Source: Trichomonas vaginalis G3 (Eukaryota > Parabasalia > Trichomonadida > Trichomonadidae). From it: a stretch of 64,000 bases of DNA. The stretch is from the NCBI RefSeq assembly GCF_026262505.1, contig NC_067207.1:22722082-22786081 (forward strand). The letters are read 5' to 3'. Positions 1 through 10,271 of this stretch are shown piece after piece (the stretch's first letter is position 1; each line of letters begins with the position of its first letter). The notes under the pieces were generated by a model. The model searched no databases, was not told where the DNA came from, and was given only the letters and a program-made list of their open reading frames with translations. Position numbers and translations under genes: made by a program.

Positions 1-1
1 T

Positions 2-1375
2 GAATCCCTCAAAAACCTACTCACAACGATCCCAGATACGATTGATCCCGATAAAATCATTGATTTAACGCTAATGTACCCAGCATTATCAATATCTCTG
101 TATACAACCATTACTAAATCGATCAGCATTGATACAGCTCAAGTCTTTGCCATGTATGCCCAACAGTTACTTAATATCCATAACGATTTCGCCACATTTT
201 TGTTCCAACAAGATTTATTTTTTGATTTTTTGAACTTGGTCATACCAGTTGTCACTGCTGTCACGGATAGATTTGCATTCTGTCCCATATGGATGCTGTT
301 TCTCACTCTAATAAGGGATTCCTACGGTTTAGGATGGCAAAAATTAAATAATGAAATCGTCGAATTCATAAATAGCCTTGAAAACCAAGCCCTCAAGTAC
401 TTCCTTACATTGTTAATACATCTCAACCCTCAGGAGTACGAATGCCCCAAGACAGCGAAGACTCCGTTTTTAGAATGCGTAATTACGATGCAGAAACTCA
501 TTTACGACGAAGTTTCGATAGAAAGCATTGATATGAAACTTGATTCCAGACCATATCTTGCTCCTTCCCTACTTATTTTCTGCTTATCAAATCCATCAGA
601 AGAAATTAAGAAATATTTTTCAGTCAAACCGTCTGATTTATATCTTAATAACTTGTTCATATACCATCTGATGATTTACTGCAATAAGCAACAACAGCCT
701 TGGGTTGCAGGCTCCGAATTACCTGATTTCATTTTTATGAAACACGAAAGTCCACAAAAACTCGATAGTATCAACCAGATTCTTTCCAAGATGTTTGATA
801 GCATAATATTCACCATTCCTCTGACATCTACCATCATTTGGCACATTGTTTGCGCTTGGAGAGCTTGGGGAAACATTTTTAGAATTACAACTTTCGTTAA
901 ACATTTATTCGGCCAATTATTATGGAAAGCGAAATTGTTGGCAAACCAACAATGCGCGGAAAACCTTTTCTATAATGTGGCCATTATAATGTGCATGGCT
1001 TTCGCTGAAGAAGAGAATTTCGTGAATGACATCAATTCTATCGTTGATTATTTCCTTGTTGAAGGTGAAAATGATAAAATTGATGGTCAAAACATCGCCG
1101 CTTTCGTGTTGATACTTATAGCTGCAATGATGAATGATGATACTGCAAAGGCATTCGATAAACTAATGGTTACATGCGTGGAAATCATTGATAAAGGTCA
1201 AAACGTTTGGAAAGTGAAATTTGCTTTGACACTTTTATCATTTGCAATCAACAATGTAAAACTTGTTGGCAAACTGGGCTTAAATGTCGAACTATGCCTT
1301 CAGAAGGCCAATGAAATGGAGTTGTTGAGTAATTATTACATAATGAAAGTAATTACACAAGAAAAATCAAAATAA
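2..1375 (+). CDS. 5'-truncated all-helical protein, unidentified
   Basis: The frame is open from the first complete codon of the window to the TAA at 1373-1375, so the gene begins upstream; the ATG at 74 is internal rather than a proven start. The visible ~457 residues are rich in Leu/Ile/Phe with regularly spaced hydrophobic positions and look almost entirely alpha-helical, as in a HEAT/ARM or karyopherin-type solenoid. No catalytic motif, zinc ligand set or membrane segment is obvious. The C-terminus is short and ends in a lysine-rich tail. An alpha-solenoid scaffold is inference from composition only. Another helical-repeat gene lies at 16984-19443, but I cannot show that the two are related. 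Confidence 0.7.
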   Translation, partial: ESLKNLLTTIPDTIDPDKIIDLTLMYPALSISLYTTITKSISIDTAQVFAMYAQQLLNIHNDFATFLFQQDLFFDFLNLVIPVVTAVTDRFAFCPIWMLFLTLIRDSYGLGWQKLNNEIVEFINSLENQALKYFLTLLIHLNPQEYECPKTAKTPFLECVITMQKLIYDEVSIESIDMKLDSRPYLAPSLLIFCLSNPSEEIKKYFSVKPSDLYLNNLFIYHLMIYCNKQQQPWVAGSELPDFIFMKHESPQKLDSINQILSKMFDSIIFTIPLTSTIIWHIVCAWRAWGNIFRITTFVKHLFGQLLWKAKLLANQQCAENLFYNVAIIMCMAFAEEENFVNDINSIVDYFLVEGENDKIDGQNIAAFVLILIAAMMNDDTAKAFDKLMVTCVEIIDKGQNVWKVKFALTLLSFAINNVKLVGKLGLNVELCLQKANEMELLSNYYIMKVITQEKSK

Positions 1376-1845
1376 GATATCATTTGTTGTTTTAAAGATT
1401 AAATATATCAAATATTGTTTTAAATTTTAAAAATTAGCATAGATTCTTCGAAGATTATCTTATTTTAAGATGTTTATATGTCTATTATGAGTGCGGATGT
1501 AATACATGAAGATAGCTTACTGATAATGTGTATTGTTTTATGAATAAAATCCCAAATATCTTGTTGTAAAAAGCTGAATATGTTTATGTGTTTGTTAAAA
1601 GTATAAATGCAAGAGGTGAAGCTAAATAAATAATATGGTGCCTAGTTTTATGTACAAAAATGGTACAGAAAAAAGATCATTATGCATAAGATATCTGTTT
1701 TTCTCTATATATATATTGACAAATTTCAATTTTTTTATGTGGAGCTTTATATATTTCATGAAAGGTTTAATTTTCAAAATTTATTTTTGAATCAACTCAA
1801 CGCAATTCGTCTATTGATGAAAATAAAAAAAAATCCGTTTATCAA
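1376..1845. other. AT-rich intergenic region
   Basis: About 470 bases between two genes on the same strand. An open frame at 1682-1933 is AT-rich and overlaps the next gene in another frame, so it is not called. I see no RNA gene or repeat. A TCAAATG context immediately precedes the next start codon. Confidence 0.6.
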
Positions 1846-4800
1846 ATGTGGCTCTCGTCGGAAGCTTTACCTGTCCCCAGGACGAGAAAGCCCATGTATA
1901 TTACATCTAAAAATGGCACGCTTTTCTGTATAAAACCGGGTAAAGGTTATGTTTATCATGAAAATGCGTGGATGATTGAAAAATCTCTCAACATGCTTCA
2001 CTACAAAATCGACAGAGTCGTAATTTCACCAAATGGAGCTACATCCCTTCATTTACCAAAAATATCTCCGCTTTTTGCGATACATCAAAACAAACCTAAC
2101 GCTAATGTCGTTACTTTTCCACTTCCAGCAGGTAATATTCAAACATTACAAGAAAAAACAACAGACCACGGTTATGATCCTGACGGAACAAAACTATTAA
2201 TTTCTCGTCCACATAATAGAGTCGACGATTTACCTTATATATTCAACTTGCAGAATAAACCAATTACAGATTTCCCTGCACACGTATTTGGTTTAGCTTG
2301 CAGTGAAAACGGCAAAATTATGGCTGTTTCTGTTGATCAATCCGTATGGATATGGCAGCAGCTACCTGAACAGCCTAATGGCATTGGATGGTGGATTGAT
2401 TTAACAGCAGACCAACGATTTGGTATCAATATCAACGCAAATCATTATTTAACACAACAAGGAAGAGCTTATCACGGTTTTATGAAACCACGTCAATCAT
2501 TCACATTACATCCAGCAATTGCACCAACATTACCTTCAAATTCCGCTGTTTCTTACCAAGATCTTGCTTTATTCGACAATCCTGATGAAGGAAAAGGTGT
2601 AGTTTGTCTTACAGCAGTTCTTCCTCCATCTCGACCATTCGATACTCTATATTTATTCGTATCAATTTGCAAATTTAAATATTCTTACACTCCAACTTTT
2701 GAAAGAGCCGAAGTTATGCTTCCTATTATGGAAGGTGCTGGTGGCCCATGCATATTCTGGAGTTTATGCTGCAGAATTGCTGTTGTTGCCGTATCAAGAT
2801 CTGTTGTAATTTTAACTCGTGAATTACGTGTCATTAGAATCATTCCTATAGATGAAATATTCGCTTCTAAAAATGCTATGGTTGCAAATGTTGCTTGGTC
2901 TTGCACAGGACAGTTCTTCGTCATCACATCTACAAATGGAGAAGTTTGTGCAATCACAAGAAGTGGTAAAAACATGCACCACCAGATGTGCGATCTCGCT
3001 CCATTCCAAAGAGGAAAGGATGTCCCTCTAATGTTGACAGGAGACTCAAAAGATCCAAGTATCTTCGTAGTTTACACAAGGGAGAAGTTTAGAGTTCTCA
3101 AAATTAATACAGACCTTATTCCACAGACAATTGAAAACTTAATGAGCCTTCATTTCCCATTCGGAGATGTTGCTGAATTATATGACCCAGCAGTTGCTTC
3201 AATGCGCGAATGTGGATATACAAGGATCGAGAATTTTGTAAGACTTATTTATTTAACAGACTTATTCCGTATTTTCCCACTTTATTCACCATTAAGATAC
3301 CATTTGATTATGATTTTCGATGAAGTGACCACAAAGCTACTCGAAGATGGAGAAGATTTATATGCGTTTCTCTTCGCTCGCTGCATTTTCAGGTTAACAG
3401 ATCATAAAGTTCCAATTTACGATATTGTCGTTGAAAGACTTGAATGTGGTGAGAAGCAACGCGACCAAATACTCGGCTGGATCATGCGCGGAGAAGGAGA
3501 TCGCAAGGATTGGGTTGTTTCTCTCGATAATAATCCAACAACGATCTTTTACTATGGGATGAAGAATGACGATGAAGAACGATTGAATATGTCCAAGCCA
3601 GAAGCACGTAGAAATGCTGATCTCCCTCTTATTACTAAGAAAATCAAGAAATTGGTTTTCGAAGGTTCTTATACAGACTTAAACGAGATTGATGTCGACA
3701 TGCGAGTTATTTTGGAGCTCATGATCATGCTTGGATGTATCGATAGAGCCATTGTCGTTGCCAGACATAAATCCATCGCATCTGATCCATTAAATCTCTT
3801 CAATAGAATCATTGCTTTGTTCCCCGACTCCCCCGAATTGATATTCAGAGCCCTCGTTTACTGTTTACAGTTGGCTTCTCCTGATGACGACCAAATGAGA
3901 GCAAATTGCATTAAAGCATTATTAAATATGCTTAAGGCAGCAGTCGTTGACTCAATGCCAACGAGCACAAGGCCAAGATTGATGCCATTATCAAATCTCT
4001 GCATGATTGAAGAATCATTAGAAGTAATTGTTCCAAGAACACAAGAAGACTTGAAAGATTTTGCTGTTATCACTGCTTTAGCATTTTGTGCTGCGGATTA
4101 CAAGAACATTGCCCTTTATATCAACGGAAGATCGAAATTAATTCCAGAAAAAATCAGAGAGCCGCTTAGAGAGCTATTTGGACTTATCTGGTTCATCAGA
4201 TGGAGACAGACAGCCATTAAAGAGACTGCCAGAGTCAAACATGCAAACGATGCAACATTAAGGTTGCTTGCATTCCCAGAATTTGTAAACAAGAAGGTTG
4301 CAATGAGCCAAATTAATAATGCAGGTCCAAGGGCATTTTCTCCTGAAGCTTATGCTTTATATGTTGACGGATCAAGAAATTTCGAAGATGATCCAGCTTT
4401 CCCAAGTTATATGGCCGAATGCACTAATAGACTAAGAGAAGGAGCTTTAAGAGATGTTCAGGAGTACGCGATTAAGCTTGGCGAGAGATCTCCAAAAGAT
4501 CTTCCTAAATCAAACTTGTTACTTGCCGTTTTGGTCTCTCATATGGTTCCTTGGCTGAGATGCGGTATCCCACGTGCTCTCGCTAAGTTCCACTGTGGAG
4601 AAAACATTCCAAACGAGTTATTAGAGCTCGAAGACTTCACAATTCCAGCTCTCAAGCCTAAGAAGATGGTTCTCGAAACTAAGCCACTTGTCGAAGAGCA
4701 TCCAGAAGAGGAATCAGAAGATTCAGATATTCCGGTAATGGATGTTCCTCAGCCATTGCCAGAAGAACCTGTTGATTCTGGATCAGGCGAGTTCAAGATT

Positions 4801-5571
4801 GATAATGAACCACCTTCTTCTTCCTCAATTTCAGAGCCTCCTGTTCCAAAGAAGAAGAAACATAAACCGAAGCCAAAACAGAAAGTCAGGAAGCCAAAGA
4901 AATCAGCTCCAGAGCCTCCAAGAGTCAGACTCCTTACTCTCGATCCAAATGCTGGTCAACGACATCAATATGTTCCGCCACCTCCAAGTTACCAGCCACG
5001 CCCGATGAGATTTGGAAATGTCTGGGACATAGATCCGAATGCATGGCAGAACAGGCCAAAACCGCAGCCACAAGCCCCTCCTCCACAACCACAACCTCAA
5101 GAACCTCGTTACGTCTTTGTTGCATCGAGCAAGAAGGACACTTTCCCACAAATGGAAGAGAAATCTACATCATCCCTTTCAGATTTCGAATTCACTGCTA
5201 CACAACACAGACCTATGCCTTACGCAGACCAATTCCCACTCGATGAAGAACTCAATAAACGTGTTGCAAAGGCTCTTGGAGATTACGATGACCTTCCAGA
5301 ACCAGGAAACCTCGGAGACAAGCCTTCTTACAGAAGACCTCCTGTTTCCCTTTCATACCAGCCTCCGGACGTTGATATTCCACGTATCGACTTGAACAGG
5401 AAACAAGAGAGACCAAAGAAGGAAGACTCTTCGATGTCAAGTGGTCCTGACTGGAAACCAACAATCAAGAATATGAAAGGTAATAGAATTGTGGCTGTAA
5501 AGGATGATGAGATGAAAAAGAAGAAGAATCAACTTCAGTTACGTGAAATCAAACCAAAGGGAAATAATTAA
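1846..5571 (+). CDS. Large WD40-like propeller plus alpha-solenoid protein with charged Pro/Lys tail
   Basis: This is a 1241-residue protein. Residues ~1-420 are beta-rich with repeated blades holding W-x-x-D/G-type turns (for example VDQSVWIWQQ and VAWSCTGQFFVITSTNGEV), consistent with one or two WD40-like propellers. Residues ~430-950 are helical, consistent with a solenoid. Residues ~960-1241 are low complexity: acidic, then poly-Lys/Pro, then Pro/Gln-rich, ending in a basic tail. Propeller-solenoid order is typical of coat-, intraflagellar-transport- and ciliary-type scaffolds, which would suit a flagellate, but no family is recognised. The start is the ATG in a TCAAATG context; a second ATG at 1894 is possible. 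No signal peptide or membrane segment is seen. Confidence 0.75.
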   Translation: MWLSSEALPVPRTRKPMYITSKNGTLFCIKPGKGYVYHENAWMIEKSLNMLHYKIDRVVISPNGATSLHLPKISPLFAIHQNKPNANVVTFPLPAGNIQTLQEKTTDHGYDPDGTKLLISRPHNRVDDLPYIFNLQNKPITDFPAHVFGLACSENGKIMAVSVDQSVWIWQQLPEQPNGIGWWIDLTADQRFGININANHYLTQQGRAYHGFMKPRQSFTLHPAIAPTLPSNSAVSYQDLALFDNPDEGKGVVCLTAVLPPSRPFDTLYLFVSICKFKYSYTPTFERAEVMLPIMEGAGGPCIFWSLCCRIAVVAVSRSVVILTRELRVIRIIPIDEIFASKNAMVANVAWSCTGQFFVITSTNGEVCAITRSGKNMHHQMCDLAPFQRGKDVPLMLTGDSKDPSIFVVYTREKFRVLKINTDLIPQTIENLMSLHFPFGDVAELYDPAVASMRECGYTRIENFVRLIYLTDLFRIFPLYSPLRYHLIMIFDEVTTKLLEDGEDLYAFLFARCIFRLTDHKVPIYDIVVERLECGEKQRDQILGWIMRGEGDRKDWVVSLDNNPTTIFYYGMKNDDEERLNMSKPEARRNADLPLITKKIKKLVFEGSYTDLNEIDVDMRVILELMIMLGCIDRAIVVARHKSIASDPLNLFNRIIALFPDSPELIFRALVYCLQLASPDDDQMRANCIKALLNMLKAAVVDSMPTSTRPRLMPLSNLCMIEESLEVIVPRTQEDLKDFAVITALAFCAADYKNIALYINGRSKLIPEKIREPLRELFGLIWFIRWRQTAIKETARVKHANDATLRLLAFPEFVNKKVAMSQINNAGPRAFSPEAYALYVDGSRNFEDDPAFPSYMAECTNRLREGALRDVQEYAIKLGERSPKDLPKSNLLLAVLVSHMVPWLRCGIPRALAKFHCGENIPNELLELEDFTIPALKPKKMVLETKPLVEEHPEEESEDSDIPVMDVPQPLPEEPVDSGSGEFKIDNEPPSSSSISEPPVPKKKKHKPKPKQKVRKPKKSAPEPPRVRLLTLDPNAGQRHQYVPPPPSYQPRPMRFGNVWDIDPNAWQNRPKPQPQAPPPQPQPQEPRYVFVASSKKDTFPQMEEKSTSSLSDFEFTATQHRPMPYADQFPLDEELNKRVAKALGDYDDLPEPGNLGDKPSYRRPPVSLSYQPPDVDIPRIDLNRKQERPKKEDSSMSSGPDWKPTIKNMKGNRIVAVKDDEMKKKKNQLQLREIKPKGNN

Positions 5572-6301
5572 CCATGTTATTATTATTAATAAAAAATATT
5601 GCATTTATCTGTTTGTATTAAATATCGATTAGCACTTTTTATGAATGTATTTTCGTTCACTCAAGAATGGATAATATAATGCTGAGTGTTATTTGCTTTA
5701 TAAAAGGAAAATCAAACAAAAAATTATCCCTATTAGATTGAACATTTAAGAATCAGTCAACTAACTTATTATAATGTTGAAATCATAGAGATAGAATAGT
5801 TTGTTAATGAAATATAACTCAATAATTAAAATAAAATAATTATTACATCGATTAAAACCTAATATTCCATCATAACATAGTTATATTCATAAAATTACTT
5901 AGATTACTTGATCAAAAAATTTCCAAAAAAATCTTGATTTACAGAAAATGACTAAAATAATTTATAATTTCAAATTTATTTTTTGAATTTCGAAATTTTT
6001 TTGGAATTTAATCAATCATTTTTTCTTTCATAGATCACTTAAATACGCAATGTAACAGATAGTGGATACATTTAATCAGGTTTTTGTAATTTCGATAGTT
6101 TTTTATAATGTTGACGTAAAACATACAATTTTATTTGAAAATTGAAAACATTACGGATTATAATTTGTATCATCTTAATTTTTTTTTGACTCAAGAATCC
6201 CTTTTCCATACAAAGTCAATCAGAGATAAGAAATAGAGTAAAATCTGTAATAATGCTGAATAAAATGATGTTTAGATTTCGAAACAAAAAGGTGACATAT
6301 A
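5572..6301. other. AT-rich intergenic region
   Basis: About 730 bases with homopolymer A/T runs and no open frame of note. I see no RNA gene. The last 15 bases hold the GTGACA motif listed separately. Confidence 0.6.
6290..6297 (+). promoter_or_regulatory. GTGACA motif upstream of start
   Basis: A-rich GGTGACA ends five bases before the ATG at 6302. The same hexamer, in either orientation, lies just upstream of several other starts in the window (8219, 7146, 41671, 47005, 53109). A promoter role is inferred from this recurrence. Confidence 0.35.
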
Positions 6302-6745
6302 ATGGCACTGAAAACACCCCATGATATTCATCCAAAATATTCAGATCAACGATATAAACTCGAGCGCCGTCGCAAACTTGGTATTTTCACCGCTATTTTT
6401 TGGGTTATATCATGGATAATCTTGCTTTCATTCATTCCACTCTTTAGACATGTCATGATTAAGTCTTGTATTAAATTCATACCAAAAAGCAACATGAATA
6501 TCGACTTCCGTTACGAAAATGTGATTCAATACGGTCATCCAGGAAAACGTTATCCCAATACGATCCAAGAAGACGATTTTGAAAAAATCTTCAATAAAAC
6601 TATGATTTCTCCATTCGGTTTTGAAGAGACATGGGCGCCACCTTCTACAATTTTTGTGAATTGGCCAATGGAAGTTATTGACAAGCCAGTTATTCTTGAA
6701 GACTTTACAGTTAGCGTTGATCGTCCAGATGCCGATGAATTATAA
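6302..6745 (+). CDS. Small single-pass membrane protein, unidentified
   Basis: This is a 147-residue protein. A basic N-terminal stretch (residues ~14-26, KYSDQRYKLERRRK) is followed by one hydrophobic segment at about 28-50, then ~95 polar residues rich in Pro, Asp and Glu. The positive charge before the segment and the lack of a cleavage-site pattern suggest a type II or signal-anchor protein, with the C-terminal part on the lumenal or outer side. It is not recognised. The start is the first ATG, directly after an A5-GGTGACA motif. Confidence 0.65.
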   Translation: MALKTPHDIHPKYSDQRYKLERRRKLGIFTAIFWVISWIILLSFIPLFRHVMIKSCIKFIPKSNMNIDFRYENVIQYGHPGKRYPNTIQEDDFEKIFNKTMISPFGFEETWAPPSTIFVNWPMEVIDKPVILEDFTVSVDRPDADEL

Positions 6746-7145
6746 GTAATAACCGAGTCATTTTATTTGGTCACATTTACCATAATATTTATTAACGATT
6801 CATGACGTGTTTAGCCATTAGTGCATCATTTCATACCGAATTTTCTTTTTGCGGACTTTTTTTACGAAATCGTTATTAGCGAAGTTTTTGAAAAGGAAAT
6901 CGCTAATAATGCGATTCTACTGATGAATACAGCGATGAGTTCATCCAGATTAATTGTTATATACATGAATTACGTTGGAATATTATAATTATTTTTATTC
7001 CATCGATTATTTTTTTGTTTGACTAAAATATACTATATTAGTTACTTATATACAGCTATGTTTTTCACTTCATGCTCTTTAAATCCTTTGATTGATGATT
7101 TGGAAACTGATTTTCAATCTGACACGTCACTTTTTTGCCAAATTG
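6746..7145. other. AT-rich intergenic region
   Basis: About 400 bases with no credible gene. The last ~20 bases hold a GTCACTTTTTT motif before the chosen start of the next gene. Confidence 0.5.
7125..7136 (+). promoter_or_regulatory. GTCAC-T-rich motif upstream of start
   Basis: CGTCACTTTTTT ends about 10 bases before the ATG at 7146. It is the reverse form of the GTGACA motif and supports 7146 rather than 7092 as the start. Confidence 0.35.
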
Positions 7146-7946
7146 ATGACTGACAAAACATCATTTAGGGACCTTTTAAATTCTCGTAAGAGCAATCATG
7201 TCTTCTCCAAGGAGGGTGTTGATGAGGTTATGTGGAAGAAAATAACAGATCTCATCAATCACTGGGATTCGAAATCCGAATTTACAAATATGACTGTCCG
7301 TCTCCATTTTCATGACAATAAACTTGGAGCAAGTGACTTTTCTGGCGAGCTTGGTTGGGTTATTGGCTCTTATTTCTCACCAAATGATAAATCACGCGAA
7401 TACTTATACCAAATGGAAGTAGCATATAGACTATTCAAACTTTCGATAGATTTACAACGCATTGGTGTCGCATCTTGCTTCGCAACATACTCAATGGATG
7501 AAGTTAAAGCGACAGAGCTCTCTAAACCATTCCATTCAATGGAATTTTCTGCTCCTATAGCTCTTGTTATAGGCATTGCATCTACAAAAGGATCTATCAT
7601 TTCCAAGTTTAAAGGCTGGTTAACATCAGATTCTTACAGAGTTCCTCTTGACCAATTACTCATTGAGCCAGAACAATCAAGTAAGTTTGTAGTTGGAAAG
7701 GTTCGCGACGCTCTTACCCTTGCTACAAGAGCTCCTTCAATTGGAAACATGCAAACATGGAGAGTACTTGCAAAAGATGGAAAGATAGATTTCTACGCTG
7801 TTAGTGAAGTTCCAGAGAAGTTTTTCAACCTTGGCTGCTTTATTGCTGCTTATGATATCGCAGCAAAGGGTCTTAAGCTAAAAGGAAGCTGGAAGAACTC
7901 ATCCCATATCGATATTGAAGGAGATTATGGTATTTCTTTCATATAA
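7146..7946 (+). CDS. Nitroreductase-like flavoprotein (TM1586-type fold)
   Basis: About 266 residues. The protein opens with an 'RDLLNSRKSNHVF' segment of the kind that begins nitroreductase folds (R-S/R-R-S phosphate-binding region). Near residue 200 it carries VRDALTLATRAPSIGNMQTWRV, the second FMN-site pattern (A-P-S-x-x-N-x-Q-x-W) of the single-chain, duplicated nitroreductases typified by TM1586. It would bind FMN and reduce electron-poor substrates with NAD(P)H; the substrate is unknown. The frame is open upstream to an ATG at 7092, but 7146 (MTDKTSF) is preferred because the GTCAC motif and a T-rich leader lie just before it. Such enzymes matter to nitro-drug activation in anaerobic protists, but that role is not shown here. 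Confidence 0.6.
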   Translation: MTDKTSFRDLLNSRKSNHVFSKEGVDEVMWKKITDLINHWDSKSEFTNMTVRLHFHDNKLGASDFSGELGWVIGSYFSPNDKSREYLYQMEVAYRLFKLSIDLQRIGVASCFATYSMDEVKATELSKPFHSMEFSAPIALVIGIASTKGSIISKFKGWLTSDSYRVPLDQLLIEPEQSSKFVVGKVRDALTLATRAPSIGNMQTWRVLAKDGKIDFYAVSEVPEKFFNLGCFIAAYDIAAKGLKLKGSWKNSSHIDIEGDYGISFI

Positions 7947-8197
7947 ATTACTGTATTTTTTTAAAATATTAATTTATTGATTTAACTTTACGAACTTAAC
8001 ATCATATAGAAAACTAACTCTCCTTGAGCAATACATTTTAAGAACTCATAAAGGTAATTTTAGAAATTTTATTTGATAACTTTTTGAATTATTTATAAAT
8101 GACGAAATTGATAAGATGAATTTAATTTTTATCGTTTCAAATCAATAAATCAGCTGGAAAATCAAGAGTAACAGAAAAGCATAGATCAAGCAATTAG

Positions 8198-8207
8198 AAA
8201 AGTGACA
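8198..8207 (+). promoter_or_regulatory. AAAAGTGACA motif upstream of RPB11-like gene
   Basis: The motif lies 11 bases before the ATG at 8219 and is followed by TTCAATTT. It is the cleanest forward copy of the recurrent hexamer. Confidence 0.4.
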
Positions 8208-8218
8208 GTTCAATTTAA

Positions 8219-8593
8219 ATGGCTTACGATCCATCAATGGGAGGCCAAAACCAGATACCAGGCTATGAAGAAGAAATTCCTAAGCTTGTTACTGTTGTTA
8301 AAGAAGAAAAATCAGATAACTGCTACACATTTACAGTCCAAAAGGAAGATCACACACTTGGAAACCTTTTAACAGATCAACTTCTTACAGAAAACCGTAT
8401 TCTCTTTGCAGGCTATAGAATTGAACACCCTACGAAAGATTTAATCAAAATTAGAGTTAAAGCAAGTCAAAATGTCAATCATCCAAAAGAACTTATCGAC
8501 CCTGCTATCGAAGCTCTCAAAACTAAGATCGCTGGCCTTCAATCTTCTTTCATTTCCTCTTGCCAATCATTTGATAAGAGGTCACAGAACTAA
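8219..8593 (+). CDS. DNA-directed RNA polymerase II subunit RPB11-like
   Basis: This 124-residue protein has the RPB11/AC19/archaeal L signature: FTVQKEDHTLGNLL, then RILFAGYRIEHPT, then IKIRVKAS and a C-terminal helix (~95-124) used for pairing with the RPB3-like partner. Length matches RPB11 (about 110-120 residues). The 'LFAGYRIEHP' segment is closer to RPB11 of polymerase II than to AC19 of polymerases I/III, but the sequence alone does not fully exclude AC19. A ~20-residue N-terminal extension precedes the fold. It is nuclear, a core assembly subunit with RPB3. The start is the first ATG, 11 bases after AAAAGTGACA. Confidence 0.85.
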   Translation: MAYDPSMGGQNQIPGYEEEIPKLVTVVKEEKSDNCYTFTVQKEDHTLGNLLTDQLLTENRILFAGYRIEHPTKDLIKIRVKASQNVNHPKELIDPAIEALKTKIAGLQSSFISSCQSFDKRSQN

Positions 8594-8886
8594 TTCCTAT
8601 TTACATAAATTTCATATGTTCACATTAAATAAAATATACATCGCAAAATATATAAATATGTGCTGATTTTTTAAAAATCTTTATTTGATATTTTTTTTTC
8701 TCTAACTTTGAATACAAAGCTCTTGAGTAGAGATTCATATTTTAGAGAGCACTAAAGATGTGATATCAATGGCCAACATCTCTAATTCCCAAAATATTTT
8801 TTATCATCTCATTTATAAATCAGTTTTTCAGCGAGCGTTTTTATTAATCTTAAGAACTAAAATGATAAAATTCAGTTAAACTGTAA

Positions 8887-10130
8887 TAAACAGAAATTCA
8901 TCAAAAGTGACAGCTCTCAATTTTTTGACATTTGTAAATTCTAAATTGAATGAGAAAAATGAAATAATACTAAGCATAATACAATATTCTAGATTTAATT
9001 ATAATTAGGAAAAAGTTAGTTTTGAGAGTACTTTTCATAGGCATATAGAATGAAATCTTCTGAAAAATAATATCACATAAACTCATATTATTTTCTAATA
9101 TATAACTATTTTATATAAAAATCAAATTCAATGATCTTAAAAGCGAAGGATAAACCTCAAAATTTACGAATATAATGAGTGGGAATATAATGCTTATCTA
9201 TCATAAAACCATATGAAATATCAATTTTTGCTTTACGCCTAATTTTTGACGACAATTAGCAAAAAATGTTAAATGTTAACACTCAGTCCATTTGAATATG
9301 AAAAATAAAATTGACTTTGATTAAATGTTTTTATTTATCATGCAATTCTTCTTGCGACCAAAGATTTGAATAAAAGTTCAAAAAATAAGATAGCTTAAAA
9401 ATAATATACGGTAGTGTTTACTAATAGATGAATAGTATATAAATTCTATTAAAATGGATTTGATCCAAAAAAATATAAAACCAAAAATAATTGTTATAAT
9501 TTAAATGAAGAAGTAATTTAAAACGATTTTATTTATGATCAAATTTTATATATTTTTTTGGATCAAATCCATTTTAATAGAATTTATATACTATTCATCT
9601 ATTAGTAAACACTACCGTATATTATTTTTTAAGCTATCTTATTTTTTGAACTTTTATTCAAATCTTTGGTCGCAAGAAGAATTGCATGATAAATAAAAAC
9701 ATTTAATCAAAGTCAATTTTATTTTTCATATTCAAATGGACTGAGTGTTAACATTTAACATTTTTTGCTAATTGTCGTCAAAAATTAGGCGTAAAGCAAA
9801 AATTGATATTTCATATGGTTTTATGATAGATAAGCATTATATTCCCACTCATTATATTCGTAAATTTTGAGGTTTATCCTTCGCTTTTAAGATCATTGAA
9901 TTTGATTTTTATATAAAATAGTTATATATTAGAAAATAATATGAGTTTATGTGATATTATTTTTCAGAAGATTTTGTGTTCTTCTTCAAAATTTTATTTT
10001 TTTATTAAAAAGAATCTTTACAAAATATACATTTACTTTAATTAATATTTAAAAACGTGCTCTATCAAAAGTTCCAAAAATTCAATATTTTAGCTTTTCT
10101 GAGGTGTCACTTTTGACGAATTTCTGTTTA
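8887..10130. mobile_element. Possible non-autonomous foldback element
   Basis: A 30-base inverted repeat at 8887-8916 and 10101-10130 (about two mismatches) encloses a palindrome with ~426-base arms. The outer repeats contain AAAAGTGACA in opposite orientations. No transposase frame lies inside, and I could not identify an obvious target duplication. A MITE/foldback element is the simplest reading; the outer repeats could instead be two promoters. Confidence 0.4.
9053..9974. repeat. Long palindrome, ~426-bp arms with ~70-bp spacer
   Basis: The left arm (9053-9478) and right arm (9549-9974) are near-perfect reverse complements, readable throughout without gaps. Examples are AAATCTTCTGAAAAATAATA at the left edge and its complement at the right edge. 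The spacer is AT-rich. Such a structure could extrude as a hairpin or give double-stranded RNA if transcribed. Confidence 0.9.
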
Positions 10131-10271
10131 CAACAAAACGACTCAAATGCAAAGAAATAAAAATCTGGGATTTATTTTATAGGTTTGGGGTTAAAAATAA
10201 GAATGAAACATAATATATTAATAACAAAAACAAGATATTAAACATTTATTACATTAAAAAACAAAAATTAA

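Larger units (their letters stand above)
8594..10271. other. Gene-free region with foldback repeats
   Basis: About 1.7 kb without a supportable gene. Most of it is the palindrome and its outer inverted repeat listed separately. Confidence 0.6.

Noticed and set aside
1682..1933. 83-residue frame overlapping the propeller gene
   Set aside because: AT-rich and overlapping a well-supported long gene in another frame.
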